Assembly: GCA_029718625.1 (NCBI GenBank)
Contig: CM056396.1
Coordinates: forward strand, 26,843,780-26,907,779
Length of the DNA: 64,000 bases
Direction of reading: 5' to 3'
Source of the DNA: Synaphobranchus kaupii
Taxonomy: Eukaryota > Chordata > Actinopteri > Anguilliformes > Synaphobranchidae
Position numbers and translations under genes: made by a program. This document shows positions 1-10,882 of the stretch, piece after piece. The notes under the pieces are model-generated. The model saw nothing but the letters and a program-made list of their open reading frames with translations, had not been told where the DNA came from and did not search any database. Every line of letters begins with the position of its first letter. Within the stretch, counting starts at the first letter, position 1.

Positions 1-1217
1 ACTAGTGCTCATCGGTTTCATGGAGCACTGATCATATTGCTTCCTTCAGAATTAAATTTTTAAAATGAGCTTTTTTTTTCCAACAATGTATCAATTAGAA
101 TGTAAACAAAGTGGAGTGATCCCAGGCAGAGTGATGCTATACAGTATACCAGCACTCATGGAATGCGTCTCGGCCAATCACAATGTGCGGTCGGTAAATC
201 ATTTGAAAATATCCAGTTTATCATCCAGCGTCTCTCTTATACTGTATATCCCATGGATCTGGAGTTATGGACAGTGGGGCCCCCACATAAACACTGTATT
301 TACTTTATTGCTGGGGGTTTTTTTTGCTCTGATGTCACACTGAGATTTAAAACCTTTTATGTGCAAGTCTATCCATTCTTGTGCCTCGTATGCAGAGCAA
401 AAAAAAAAAAAGAGGCAGTTAATTAATCTGTCTCTTTTGTGTTTGCTCTGATTCTCTCTGATGCTCGAACGTGCTTCCATCTGCCCCCTATTTCTCCATA
501 TGGGCCTGATTCTACCAACTTCAGAACAAACATGTCTGAGGCGACTGAGAGAATATGGAAAAACAATCGCACTTCGCTGCTGGTCGACGAACAAAACCGC
601 CAAAGTCCCTTTTGTGGATTTTATGGCCCTTTTTTTTTTACCCAGCCTCCTTTGTTCAATTGGGGCCACATCAAAGCACGGGACGGCCCCGCTTTGCCCA
701 TTGAAACCGAAAAAGCGTGTGACCGTGACCAACTGCAGGGCTGCCGGGTCACGGCAGACTCACCGTGAAGTCCAGGGGCCACCTCTGTGATGTCATTGCG
801 CGGAGAACGAGAAACATTCCGAGAACAGATAGAACATCACAGCGCGAGTGGCGGTAATTACATCGATGCCCACTGTAAAATTTCAGGAAAGAACAGCTGA
901 GATAGCACAGATAATTTTGCAAAAGCACAGCACCAAACTATTTTGTTTGTACAAAATAGTTTTTAATACACATTAACATTATCATAAGGATTATGGGGGG
1001 TGTGGCGTTTATAGTAGAAATATTCTTTAAAATCGTAATGGTAGCTAAATACCGTGATCTTCTAGCTTTAGCCGTCCAGGTCTTCTGTCTGATTCTGTGC
1101 GTCATTATCTAAACGAACCACAGAGCTGCTATAGGGGGGCACAGGATGAGCCAAATGCGGTGCTAGATTGTACAACCTGAGTTTCTGTTCTTTCATAATA
1201 ATCTCTGCCAAAGAGGT
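1..1217. other. Intergenic, no recognised gene
   Basis: No recognisable exon, repeat family or RNA gene. A 155-codon open frame on the minus strand (265-732) spans low-complexity A/T runs and resembles no family I know, so it is treated as chance. Short A and T homopolymers occur near 320, 400 and 630. Confidence 0.5.
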
Positions 1218-1767
1218 TATACACTGCCTGGCCAAAAAAAAAGTTGCACACTAATATTTTGTTGGACCCGCCTTTAGCTTTGATTACGGCACGCATTCAT
1301 CGTGGCATTGTTTCGACAACCTTATGCAACGTCACATTTATTTCCGTCCAGAGTTACATTAATTTTTGGCCGAGATCTTGTATTGACGATGGGAGAGTCG
1401 AACCACTCCGTAAAGCCTTCTCCAGCACATCCCCAAAGACTTTCAATGGGGTTAAGGTCAGGACTCTGGTGGCCAATTCATGTGTGAAAATGATTCCTCA
1501 TGCTCCCTGAACCACTCTTTCACAATTTGAGCCCGATGAATCTTGGCATTGTCATCCTGGAATATGCCCATTGATGGGATAACCTGGTCATTCAGTACAT
1601 TCAGGTACTCAGCTGACTTCATTGTATTGCTGCATAATGTTGCTGAGCCTAGACCTGACCAATTGAAGCAACCCCAGATCATAACAGAGCATCCAGAGGC
1701 TTGTACAGTGGGCACTATGCATGACGGGTGCAACTGCGACTTCTTTTTTTTGGCCAGGCAGTGTATA
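1218..1767 (-). mobile_element. Internally deleted Tc1-like transposon
   Basis: Both ends carry the same inverted repeat: TATACACTGCCTGGCC near 1218 and its reverse complement at 1752-1767, each followed inward by an A/T run. The TA at each end fits the Tc1/mariner target duplication. Between them the minus strand keeps a piece of Tc1 transposase catalytic region: [10 protein letters not shown], then [17 protein letters not shown] (second catalytic Asp) and MNWPP, at about 1460-1700. At about 550 bp against the usual 1.3-1.6 kb the element has lost its DNA-binding domain and cannot move itself. Confidence 0.85.
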
Positions 1768-4660
1768 ATGACGTCCGTCCTGTCCGTGACAGGACATATC
1801 TGGAAAAATAATGGCCGGATTGCCATGAGATTTGCTGTGCACATTTATGTTCTGAAGAGGAAGGACTTATTATTTTTGGTGACCCCATGACCTGTCCTTT
1901 AGCGCCACCATCAGGTCAAATTTTCAACTGACTTCATCTCCTGTCCTGTTAGTTGTACAGACACAAAAATTAGCTGCGCAAGTTCATGCGAGGGGAGATT
2001 GTTGTGCCTCTGGCGGAGGTCTGCACTCTACTCAGTGCATTTCTTTCTAGTTACTGTTTGGATTAAGTATTGTGATGTCACAGAGGAGTATGCTTCAGTC
2101 TGTCCTCTTTAACTGCTTTACTTTGGTTCTAAATCTGTGCCAGGATTCCACTGATTCCAAGTGGGTGCGGCTTCATTCTGCATTCTATATTCTATAATAC
2201 GTCACATGTCTGTGGGGGTATTTCCCCTCTCTGCACATCTGTTAAGCCCAGGGCTGTCTTTGCCAGCTAGAGAAGGTCACTTGATTTTCAGGCACTTTTC
2301 AGCTAAAGCTGACGTAGTGTGATCGTATTAATTTGTTTGGTCCTGTTGACTGGAGTGTTGTATTATTATTATTTTAAATCACAGCTGCAAAAGCAACTAG
2401 CCAACCCCCCCTGGAGGTGTTTTATTACATAATCATCTCACAGCTGCAGGTCGTTCAGGACCGTTTGGTGGCAATTCTGCACCACTGTGCACTTGTGTCT
2501 CGCACGTAATATTTTCTCATACCATAGGAACCCAGATGCCATTTTACAGGCATTGTCAAATGAAGGATCAAAACAAAGTAAAAAAACAAGTTTAAAAAAA
2601 ATATACAGCCCTGTTTTAAATGAAGCAGCTGGTAAAGTAAACGGCCTTCCCTCACCATGTGAAAACCATTCGCCTGTTCTTATAAAACCCCAGTTTTTTT
2701 TACTGACTCTGGACTCCAGACTGCAGAAGGATGACAACTGATTTACCGCGCTGCTGAGAGCGCTGCCTCAGTGCCGCCTCAGTGCCGCACGTGCGTGAGC
2801 GAGAAAATACTGCCGCTGCTTACCGGACCTCTTCTCCCTGTTTCCCTCAGATGCGTTTAATTGAATATGGAGCTTTTTTTTTTTTTTTGCAGTTCGTGAA
2901 TTTGCCTCGTTTTCCACGTCTCTCCTTGGCTACAGTGCAGCTTGGCCTTGCTTTACCCTTAATATCTTTGTACTGTCTGCTGTAGTATCTGAGGGGGCTG
3001 CCGGGGCCTTTATCCCGGCTGAAATGCTGTGTTTGGGTGTAGCGATGCGGCCCCTGTGTTTCGTCATAGCCCTGCTTGTACTTTGAGATGCAATGACTGG
3101 TGGGGTATTAATCCTGGAGGGGTATTAATCCTGCCGGGGTATTAATCCTGCAGGCTATTAATCCTGCGGTGGCAAGCTGTCGCGCTGGCGAAGTGGCAAT
3201 TTTGTCATGGATTTTCACGTGCCTGAGCACGTTTGTTAATTTGGTGACACCCCCGTGCGCCGAAGTGGGAGGAGAGGCCGCCGTTGGGGGAGTGTCAGTC
3301 CAGATTGAGCAGTCCATTTTCGGTGCAGCTTTTGCATGAGAGACTAAATTGCGGGCTGTCCTGCTAATGGCTCCATTGCAGTCATTGGTCAGGGGTGGGG
3401 CAGGATTGCGCACAAGAGCATGCTCTACTGCTCGACGGGGGGGACCCGCAGCCTGTCTGCGTTATCGGCGTGAAGCGTGCCCGAAAGGTGGCCTGCAGAG
3501 TGTAAAGATTAGGCAGCTGACAGGCACGTGTACTGGAGAAGAGGGAAAGCTCTGAAGGCGAGCTCCGCACTTGTCGTGCGCACTCCCAAACCGACGAAGG
3601 ATTCCGCAGCAAGTAAACAGAGAAATAAAAACAATTCAATGTCCCCCAATTTTTTTTCCTCGCTACTTTTTTTTTTGTGTAACCTTTAGAGCACAACAAT
3701 AACAAAAGCATCGTCACGCTAAAACATTCATACGTTTGCGTAGGCTACCTCAATGTGTGCATGAGGGGATTATGCTGACAGCTATTTTGGGAACTAATCT
3801 TAGTCATTTTAAATCCCCTGTACTTCAGCTTTCAAGGACGTTCTAGTAAAAAACAAGGGGAATAGCCTTGACCGGCAGTGCTTAACTTTATAAAACAACG
3901 CGGCGTTCCCACGGCGTCCGAACGACCTCTCCAGAACCGGAGGCGGCAAGCTTCCCAACACTTTTTTTTAAGGGGGGGGGGGGGGCAGGAACCCCTGCGG
4001 GTCTCTTCGCTTACCCTCTCGCCTTTCCTCGCGCTGATCGAGACCAGATGGACGCACTCGGCTCACGTGGGCACAGATTCCGCGCTGTAACAGAGCTGCC
4101 CGTCCCCGTGCGGGTCGCGGAGCGCTGCCCGCCGTCATGCGACATTAAGACGAGCCTAAATCGAATGTCTTTCGTTCCCCCTGGACTACGTGACCTTCAC
4201 ATGGTCCCGTACGGTCGAAAGTTTGCGCAACGGTATCGAAGATGTTTCTCAAAATTTTTAAATGAAACCAAATGCCCAGTGATCTATAACCCGACCAGTC
4301 TTTTTGCCTAAACAAATGAGGAGCATTGACTGGTATGCGTTTTGTTCAAACACGTCCAGTGTATCTGCATATTGATGGCAGCTCCGGAAGAGAAGGTTGA
4401 ATAATGGCTGCCTGTTAGCATTAACGTTAACATTAACATTAGCAGGCTGCCATTAGCACGCAGCTAGCCGTCCGCCAGCATTTTGCAAATGGGAATCTTT
4501 AGGCCAATGGAGTTAGAATGGGCGGTTAACAGACGGTGATTGGTCCTGCCGCTAGAACACTGTAGTGCCGCTTACCTTCTCTATATGTTGACCACAAAGG
4601 TGGATGTGGTCTTCACTGAAGGATTTGCCAGTTGGTAGAAAGATGGCGTGTTCTGCTCTG
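1768..4660. other. Intergenic, no recognised gene
   Basis: No exon or transposon I can name. It contains T/A homopolymers (2691-2700, 2873-2888, 3651-3674), a G-run near 3972 and the short tandem repeat listed separately. The open frames here (for example 3108-3413 and 3382-3717, minus) are GC-rich and resemble nothing known to me. Confidence 0.45.
3102..3174. repeat. Short minisatellite, about 20-bp unit, four copies
   Basis: The phrase GGGTATTAATCCTG recurs four times with small changes at about 3104, 3121, 3137 and 3153. Confidence 0.8.
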
Positions 4661-4676
4661 TCCCGCAGGATGGCGG

Positions 4677-4781
4677 ATGTCACCAAAGTGCTCAGTGGCC
4701 CTGCACCTCTTGGGCTTCCTGTTTGACCTTGCGTGGACTTTGAACCCCAGTGACCCCAACGTGTGCAGCCCTATGGGAGAG
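4677..4781 (+). pseudogene. PEAR1/MEGF10-like exon 1: signal peptide and start of EMI
   Basis: ATG at 4677 opens MSPKCSVALHLLGFLFDL, a plausible signal peptide, then WTLNPSDPNVCS. The donor is GAGAG|GTGAGA. A CCGCAG just upstream (to 4668) could be the acceptor of a non-coding exon boundary. To join the next exon in frame the end should read TGG GAG AG (W-E-S), but one extra base between AGC and TGG puts it out of frame. Confidence 0.7.
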
Positions 4782-4914
4782 GTGAGAATGACCCCTGCCA
4801 ATGCATCTGATTGGTCAGAAACAGTATAATTAAGAGATATGGAGATAGAAAGATCACAAAGACTTATCAAAGCCATAATAAAGTGGTGCCTAATCTTATC
4901 CAAAATGGCCGTTG

Positions 4915-5051
4915 TGGGTGCATGTTTTTGTTTTAAGCCCAGCACTACAACACCTGAATCAGCTAATTAACTAATCATGGTCTTCAATAAAGACTTGGGA
5001 TAAGTAGAATCAGTGTTATAGTGCTGGGCTAAAACAAAAACTTCCACCTAC
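4915..5051. mobile_element. Palindromic fish MITE in intron 1
   Basis: An imperfect inverted repeat: TTTTTGTTTTAAGCCCAGCA at 4925 pairs with TGCTGGGCTAAAACAAAAA ending at 5040. The sequence type (AGCCCAGCACTA..CACCTGA..TAATCATGGTCTTCA) is one I associate with a very common non-autonomous fish element. Confidence 0.7.
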
Positions 5052-5574
5052 ATTGGCCCTTTTCGGATAAGCTTGGACAAAAAACATGTTTGTAAATTAT
5101 GTGTCAAATATATCAGCTGGCATAACAGAGATTGCTTGTCAAAGTGCTTCATCAGTTTAAAGGGGTAGTTTTTGTGACTTACCCCCAATGTTGCTGATTG
5201 GTTCTGACATATTGCCATTATTATGTGAGATATACAGCCAGCCTCTTCCTTTAGCATTTGTTAAATTATGTGAAAAAATGCCTAATTTATATTTGACGGA
5301 CAGTTTCTCATCCTTCTGGTTTATATGACATAATTAGGAAAAGTCATGAAAGGAGGCCGCCGTGCGACTCTCCTGCTCGGAGATATTAAAGTTCAAAATT
5401 CCAATAGCGGTCAAATGACTGCTCCGGTCATTCTAGTGTTAAAGCCCTATCTATCGTGTTCACAGCTTCAAGCATCTGAAAACCACTCAGTGTTTTAAAA
5501 CATAAATCCCCAACCTGTGGGTGATTTGCCGTGGTGAGTGGTGAGTGGTGCGAGAGGTAGTGTTGGGTCACAAG

Positions 5575-5747
5575 CAGAGGTGGAGATTCCTCCCCAGTAT
5601 TTTGTTCCAATCACCTGGTTTTGCTAATTAGCACAATTCTTCCGCCAGTCGGTAGAACTAATTAGTGCAATCGGCTGGCTTGAGTTCATAGGCGGAAGAA
5701 ACACACGGCAGGACTTTTACTTTCTGACCCCCTGGACTTTCAATCTC
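5575..5747 (-). mobile_element. Short interspersed MITE, copy 1
   Basis: The same family as 17016-17168. Shared blocks include CCTCCCCAGTATTT, GCTAATTAGCACAATTCTTC, GTAGAACTAATTAGTG and ACTTTTACTTTCTGACC. The ends of the other copy read CAGA(G/C)GTGTAAAA inverted, suggesting a hAT-like non-autonomous element. Confidence 0.7.
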
Positions 5748-6003
5748 GGTTTGCTAGATACATGAGGAAAAAGGAAAAAAATTTATTGTACATTAAAACA
5801 CTCTCTTCGTATTCAGTGCAGTGAAATAAAACACATAAAGCATAAATCGCATTAATAATGGCTATGATCTGCTGTGTATCTGTCTGTTCATTCTCATGAC
5901 CTATATGTTTTGTATCTATATTATTGTCAGTTGATGATTACCTGATTCATTTGTTGGTGTGTTTCTCTTTTTTTACTCTAAATGTCTGTTGTCACGTTGC
6001 CAG

Positions 6004-6105
6004 CTACACAACCTCGGTGAAGGAGTCTTACGCACACCCGTTTGACCAGGTGTATGAGGAGCCCTGCTCCGATGCCTGGAGTTTCTACAAGTGCACCCGG
6101 CACAG
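6004..6105 (+). pseudogene. PEAR1/MEGF10-like exon 2: EMI domain
   Basis: Acceptor GCCAG|C and donor CACAG|GTGAGA. It encodes YTTSVKESYAHPFDQVY, EEPCSDAWSFYKCTRHR without any break; the cysteines match the EMI pattern. Its start needs two bases from the previous exon. Confidence 0.8.
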
Positions 6106-6211
6106 GTGAGAGGGGGAAGGGGGTTACCCTGAAGTCAGGTGAGGTTGTGCGTTTTTTCCCCCCCCAAAGCCCTTAAGGGTTTTACACGGCTTCTCTTATG
6201 TCACCTGACAG

Positions 6212-6314
6212 GATCACGTACAAGACAGCCTATCGGCAGGCGGTGAAGATGGACTACCGCAGGAGGTACCAGTGTTGCCCCCGGTTACTACGAGAGCAGA
6301 GAGGAAATGTGTCC
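6212..6314 (+). pseudogene. PEAR1/MEGF10-like exon 3: end of EMI domain
   Basis: Acceptor GACAG|GATC, donor GTCC|GTAAGT. Encodes ITYKTAYRQAVKMDYRRRYQ and the CCPGYYES motif, but a run of five C where four are expected (about 6275-6283) shifts the frame after CCP. A second extra base near 6304 would be needed to recover KCV before the donor. Confidence 0.75.
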
Positions 6315-6500
6315 GTAAGTACAGGCAGTTAGCTCTTGATAGCCAGCCCCATGATACAGCCCAGTGTGATACACAAACACAATTTGATATCTGGAACCAG
6401 TTTAGTTGCCCTTCATTGTACTTTTTTTGAGAGCTTCTTTAATAAGGATGTCATACTCATGTCCTGGAGGGCCACAGTGTGTGCAGGTGTTTGTGGTTTC

Positions 6501-6505
<5 letters not shown>

Positions 6506-6541
<36 letters not shown>
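6506..6541. repeat. (GT)n microsatellite
   Basis: About 18 GT dinucleotides, lying in the polypyrimidine region just upstream of the receptor exon 4 acceptor. Confidence 0.95.
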
Positions 6542-6542
<1 letters not shown>

Positions 6543-6557
6543 TCATTCTCCCGGCAG

Positions 6558-6649
6558 CTCGCTGCACAAAGGAGTGTGTTCACGGCGCTGTGTGGCACCA
6601 GACCACTGCCAGTGTGAGGACGGCTGGCACGGTGAAGACTGCTCCAGTG
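6558..6649 (+). pseudogene. PEAR1/MEGF10-like exon 4: first EGF repeat
   Basis: Acceptor CGGCAG|CTCG, donor CAGTG|GTGAGT. Reads RCTKECVHG, then after one missing base CVAPDHCQCEDGWHGEDCSS. The cysteine spacing is that of the first EGF-like repeat of this receptor family. The deletion lies at about 6586-6590. Confidence 0.75.
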
Positions 6650-7598
6650 GTGAGTTTGTCGTACTTAGACTGTATTGTTGTACCGTTTCTACTTATGTGT
6701 TCGGATCAGGGGTTCCCCAAATAGAGTCTCACTTGGTCCTCAGCAAAATGGAAAATAACATTTTATTAATTTTACTTTAAGAAAATACTTTTTATGTTTC
6801 CACATTTCAGAGACAACGTATTTTAGACCTACTAGTTATTTCAGACTTTGTTGATGTGCTTGCATCTGCATCATGTACACTGTTTAGAAGTGTAGCCCTT
6901 TCATGTACCATTCCATAAATGGGTGTAAATGGGATAAATGGGTCTCTAGCTCTGGTTAGAGGTCTCTGTAACATGGCTGCCGTGAGCCCAGATTAGATTC
7001 AATGACGGAATAAAAGAAGACGTTTCCCGGAATGTTTGCGGGATGAGCTCTCCTTGGCGTCAGTAAAGGACTGAGGTTAATATAGTTCACGCACAGCGGA
7101 GAACATTTACTCTACGCTGGGAAAAGGGCCGGTGGTGGGGAGACAAGGAACTTTCCCACATCTCACAGCATTCCGCAGTCACTGGGAAAGTGACATTTTT
7201 TTGTAAACCGAAGATGACCTTGTTTTTTTTTTTTCTTCATCTTCTTCTATTTCTTTTACTTTTCTTTCCTGTCAAAGAGCAACACAGGATTTAAAGTTCA
7301 ATCGCTTTATATCCGGGAGGACTGCGATTTATACGAGGGGTGGGGGGGGGGGGGATGAGGTCACTGCGGTGGGCCAGTGTGAAATAACAATGCTGTCACT
7401 CTCATTTTGCGGGAACCATTTTGGCTCATGGACTGGGACCCCAGTTTCCATAAAGTGCCCTGTTAGTCTTGGGAAAGGGACTCGGGACTTGCTGAGGAAG
7501 GGTCAGTGGTCTGGGGAGAGAGAGAGAGAGAGTCTAACAAAACTCAAACCAAACAAAAGAAATCTGTTTCCAGGAAGACTCTTCAGTGTCCACATACT
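6650..7598. other. Non-coding stretch before the assembly gap
   Basis: No further EGF-like exon seen. Contains T-runs (7223-7234), a G-run (7342-7354) and a short (GA)n at 7516-7532. Confidence 0.5.
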
Positions 7599-8098
7599 NN
7601 NNNNNNNNNNNNNNNNNNNNNNNNNNNNNNNNNNNNNNNNNNNNNNNNNNNNNNNNNNNNNNNNNNNNNNNNNNNNNNNNNNNNNNNNNNNNNNNNNNNN
7701 NNNNNNNNNNNNNNNNNNNNNNNNNNNNNNNNNNNNNNNNNNNNNNNNNNNNNNNNNNNNNNNNNNNNNNNNNNNNNNNNNNNNNNNNNNNNNNNNNNNN
7801 NNNNNNNNNNNNNNNNNNNNNNNNNNNNNNNNNNNNNNNNNNNNNNNNNNNNNNNNNNNNNNNNNNNNNNNNNNNNNNNNNNNNNNNNNNNNNNNNNNNN
7901 NNNNNNNNNNNNNNNNNNNNNNNNNNNNNNNNNNNNNNNNNNNNNNNNNNNNNNNNNNNNNNNNNNNNNNNNNNNNNNNNNNNNNNNNNNNNNNNNNNNN
8001 NNNNNNNNNNNNNNNNNNNNNNNNNNNNNNNNNNNNNNNNNNNNNNNNNNNNNNNNNNNNNNNNNNNNNNNNNNNNNNNNNNNNNNNNNNNNNNNNNN
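7599..8098. other. Assembly gap, 500 N
   Basis: Exactly 500 consecutive N, the usual placeholder for a scaffold gap. Open frames running through it are meaningless. Missing receptor exons could be hidden here. Confidence 1.
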
Positions 8099-8530
8099 TT
8101 TTCAAAAGACACCAACTTTCTATACAGAGGTGTTCTGTGGGGTCATTTTTGACCCAGGCTATGTAGCTGTATAAAACACAAGAAAATATACAATTATTTT
8201 TTTGTGGGTGATTCTGGGTACTTCCTCAAACAGGGTTTAAACTTGAGAAAACGTTCACTTACCTCCGGCTCTAAAATGAGAAGCTTATCACAGATTTTTA
8301 ACATTTAGGGATAAAAGGCGAGTCAATTGGGAGACATTAAGAAGGCACCACACAAGGTGTCAAATTGTTTATATTACAGTAGTTTTGTCTCAGCTTAAAA
8401 CTGTTGGGGTCGATTTCATCCCCAAAACATAAAAGGTGTCATGACAAAAGTCAACATAATAGGTGGGTTAGATGGCATATTGTACATATGCCATAATCAC
8501 ATTGTATTATGAAACAGGCCCAATCGGGTT

Positions 8531-8600
8531 TTGTATTTCAATTTCGTTGTACCTGTACAATGACAATAAAGATCATTCATTCATTCATTCATTCATTCAG
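8531..8600 (+). mobile_element. 3' end of a CR1/L2-type LINE
   Basis: TTTCGTTGTACCTGTACAAT, GACAATAAAGATC followed by a short (ATTC)n tail is the 3' terminus I associate with fish CR1/L2-like non-LTR elements. Only the tail is recognisable. Confidence 0.6.
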
Positions 8601-9270
8601 TGCACACACCCTTTAGATGTGTCTCAGTGTTTGGACCAGCCTGACCTCTCTACGACCAGTTTGGGATCCCACTAAGGTCACGGCATGTTAGATGCTCTCC
8701 TGCATAAGAAAATTACAAAGGAAAGAATGCCCCCTAATGGAGGCTGAAGTTTAAAACTCTAGACTCATCTTCCCCTTTAGCATGTATTTTCAAACTCTAC
8801 ATTGCCCCCTTGTGGCAGGATATTAGAGTGACAGCTTATATAGGCCTATCAGTTCAGGTCAGTTTTTATTTTTTATTTTTTTACTTTAGGTCAACGTTTG
8901 GAAAGGAGGGTCATAATCTGTTTCTGGATCGATCCCATGATAATTATACAATATTTTATACCATCTGATATAGGCTGTTATCTGACATTTAGCTTTGCAT
9001 TTCTTAAAAAGCTCACAAAGCCCGTGTGAAACATTTTACCGTGGTCAAATCAACAAGTAACTACTTACCCAATTAAGCCAAGGTACCTGGTGCAAACAAA
9101 ATCCCGTATGGACGAAGTTACGGAAGCCACCGCACTTGCAGAGTTTAGTAAGTATTAAAAAAGAGGAACGATGGGCGGAGCCTCAGGGGCGGAGCCCGGA
9201 GAGCACCGTCCACATGCTCCTTTACGAGCCGCGGCGTCGGCCGTTCCAATCCGCCCACGCTACCTTTGTC
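8601..9270. other. Non-coding, nothing recognised
   Basis: No exon or repeat family identified. AT-rich until about 9170, then GC-rich just before the satellite block. Confidence 0.45.
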
Positions 9271-9281
9271 GCATGTCCCTC

Positions 9282-9492
9282 GTTCTCACTCCCCATTCTT
9301 CCCATCTCTCTACACTGTGCTGTACATACCCTCACACACACACACACACACACTCTCTCTCTCTCTCGCTCCCCATTCTTCCTGTCTCTCTACACTGTGC
9401 TGTACATACCCTCACACACACACACAACACACACTCTCTCTCTCTCTCTCGCTCCCCATTCTTCCTGTCTCTCTACACTGTGCTGTACATAC

Positions 9493-9564
<72 letters not shown>

Positions 9565-9602
9565 CCCATTCTTCCTGTCTCTCTACACTGTGCTGTACAT
9601 AC

Positions 9603-9649
<47 letters not shown>

Positions 9650-9700
9650 CTCTCTCTCGCTCCCCATTCTTCCTGTCTCTCTACACTGTGCTGTACATAC

Positions 9701-9739
<39 letters not shown>

Positions 9740-9890
9740 CTCTCGCTCCCCATTACTTCCTGTCTCTCTACACTGTGCTGTACATACCCTCACACACACA
9801 CACACACACACACTCTCTCTCTCTCTCGCTCCCCATTCCTTCACATCTCTCTACACTGTGCTGTACATACCCTCACACACACACACACAC

Positions 9891-9930
<40 letters not shown>

Positions 9931-9975
9931 CTCTCTCCCCATTCTTCCCGTCTCTCTACAGTGTGCTGTACATAC

Positions 9976-10010
<35 letters not shown>

Positions 10011-10137
10011 CTCGCTCCCCATTCTTCCTGTCTCTACACTGTGCTGTACATACCTCAAACACACACACACACACACACTCTCTCTCTCTCGCTCCCCATT
10101 CTTCCTGTCTCTCTACACTGCTGTGTTACATACCCTC

Positions 10138-10168
<31 letters not shown>

Positions 10169-10231
10169 CACTCTCTCTCTCGCTCCCCATTCTTCCTGTC
10201 TCTCTACACTGTGCTGTACATACTCTCACAC

Positions 10232-10281
<50 letters not shown>

Positions 10282-10329
10282 CTCTCGCTCCCCATTCTTC
10301 CTGTCTCTCTACACTGTGCTGTACATACT

Positions 10330-10363
<34 letters not shown>

Positions 10364-10440
10364 ACACACACAACCACACACACACACACACACACACACT
10401 CTCTCGCTCCCCATTCTTCCGGTCTCTCTACACTGTGATG
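9282..10440. repeat. Compound satellite, about 13 units of 75-115 bp
   Basis: Each unit is CTCGCTCCCCATTCTTCC, TGTCTCTCTACACTGTGCTG, TACATACCCT, then a variable (CA)n and (CT)n stretch. The unique part starts near 9288, 9370, 9452, 9562, 9661, 9746, 9830, 9936, 10015, 10092, 10184, 10288 and 10408. Unit length varies mostly through the CA run. Since the units contain no stop codon on the plus strand, three open frames of 390-449 codons cross it; none is a gene. Confidence 0.95.
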
Positions 10441-10581
10441 TCCAATAAAGCTGAAAATGCACCAGAAATATTTTTTTTTAAATAAAAAAATAAAAGAAGA
10501 TAATGACAAAATAGACTCTTTAAGCACAACTTGGCCACTGGCCGGTAAAGATAGGCCTGGCTGCTCAGAGAGGACAAAGCA

Positions 10582-10582
<1 letters not shown>

Positions 10583-10615
<33 letters not shown>
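10583..10615. repeat. Poly-C tract, about 33 bp
   Basis: An uninterrupted C homopolymer. The length is probably unreliable in the assembly. Confidence 0.95.
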
Positions 10616-10882
10616 AGCAGGTTATGGGTAACACCTGTGTAGATACTGTGTCAATATGATTAATTATTGTGATCTTTAAAAGTACTACTTTTACTTGTTG
10701 CACTTATTCTTGTATTACTGGTGCACATATTACTTGTAGGTTATTGTTGTACACGAACAGAGAGACACAATCAAATCATGCTTTTTACACCTTTTTTTTT
10801 ATTACTTTCAGACTAAATAGCAAATACAGTGACAGTAATAGAACTTCAATGTGATAATAGGTAACATACACATCATAACATG

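Larger units (their letters stand above)
4677..6649 (+). pseudogene. PEAR1/MEGF10-like receptor, 5' part, frameshifted
   Basis: Four exons encode the start of a MEGF10/MEGF11/PEAR1-type receptor: a short hydrophobic leader, an EMI domain (LNPSDPNVCS; ESYAHPFDQVYEEPCSDAW; YKCTRHR; TYKTAYRQAVKMDYRRRYQ) and the first EGF repeat (CTKECVHG, then DHCQCEDGWHGEDC). YRQAVKMDYRRRYQCC is closer to PEAR1 than to MEGF10 as I remember them. All introns have GT/AG ends and the exon order is right. The frame is broken: an extra base before WES in exon 1, an extra C in CCP(c)GYYES and probably an extra G before KCV in exon 3, and a missing base in VHGRCV in exon 4. The family normally continues with many EGF repeats, a transmembrane segment and a long tail. 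I see none of these downstream, although a 500-N gap follows. Other genes in the window read cleanly, so decay is more likely than poor sequence. Confidence 0.75.

Noticed and set aside
265..732. A 155-codon minus-strand frame
   Set aside because: No domain, no splice context, and a poly-Phe/Lys part created by A/T homopolymers.
7369..8174. Long frames across 7599-8098
   Set aside because: They run through 500 N; the residues are undefined.
9136..10485. A 449-codon open frame and its 425- and 390-codon companions
   Set aside because: They are translations of a CA/CT compound satellite in three frames; the peptide is only THTHT and LSLSL runs.
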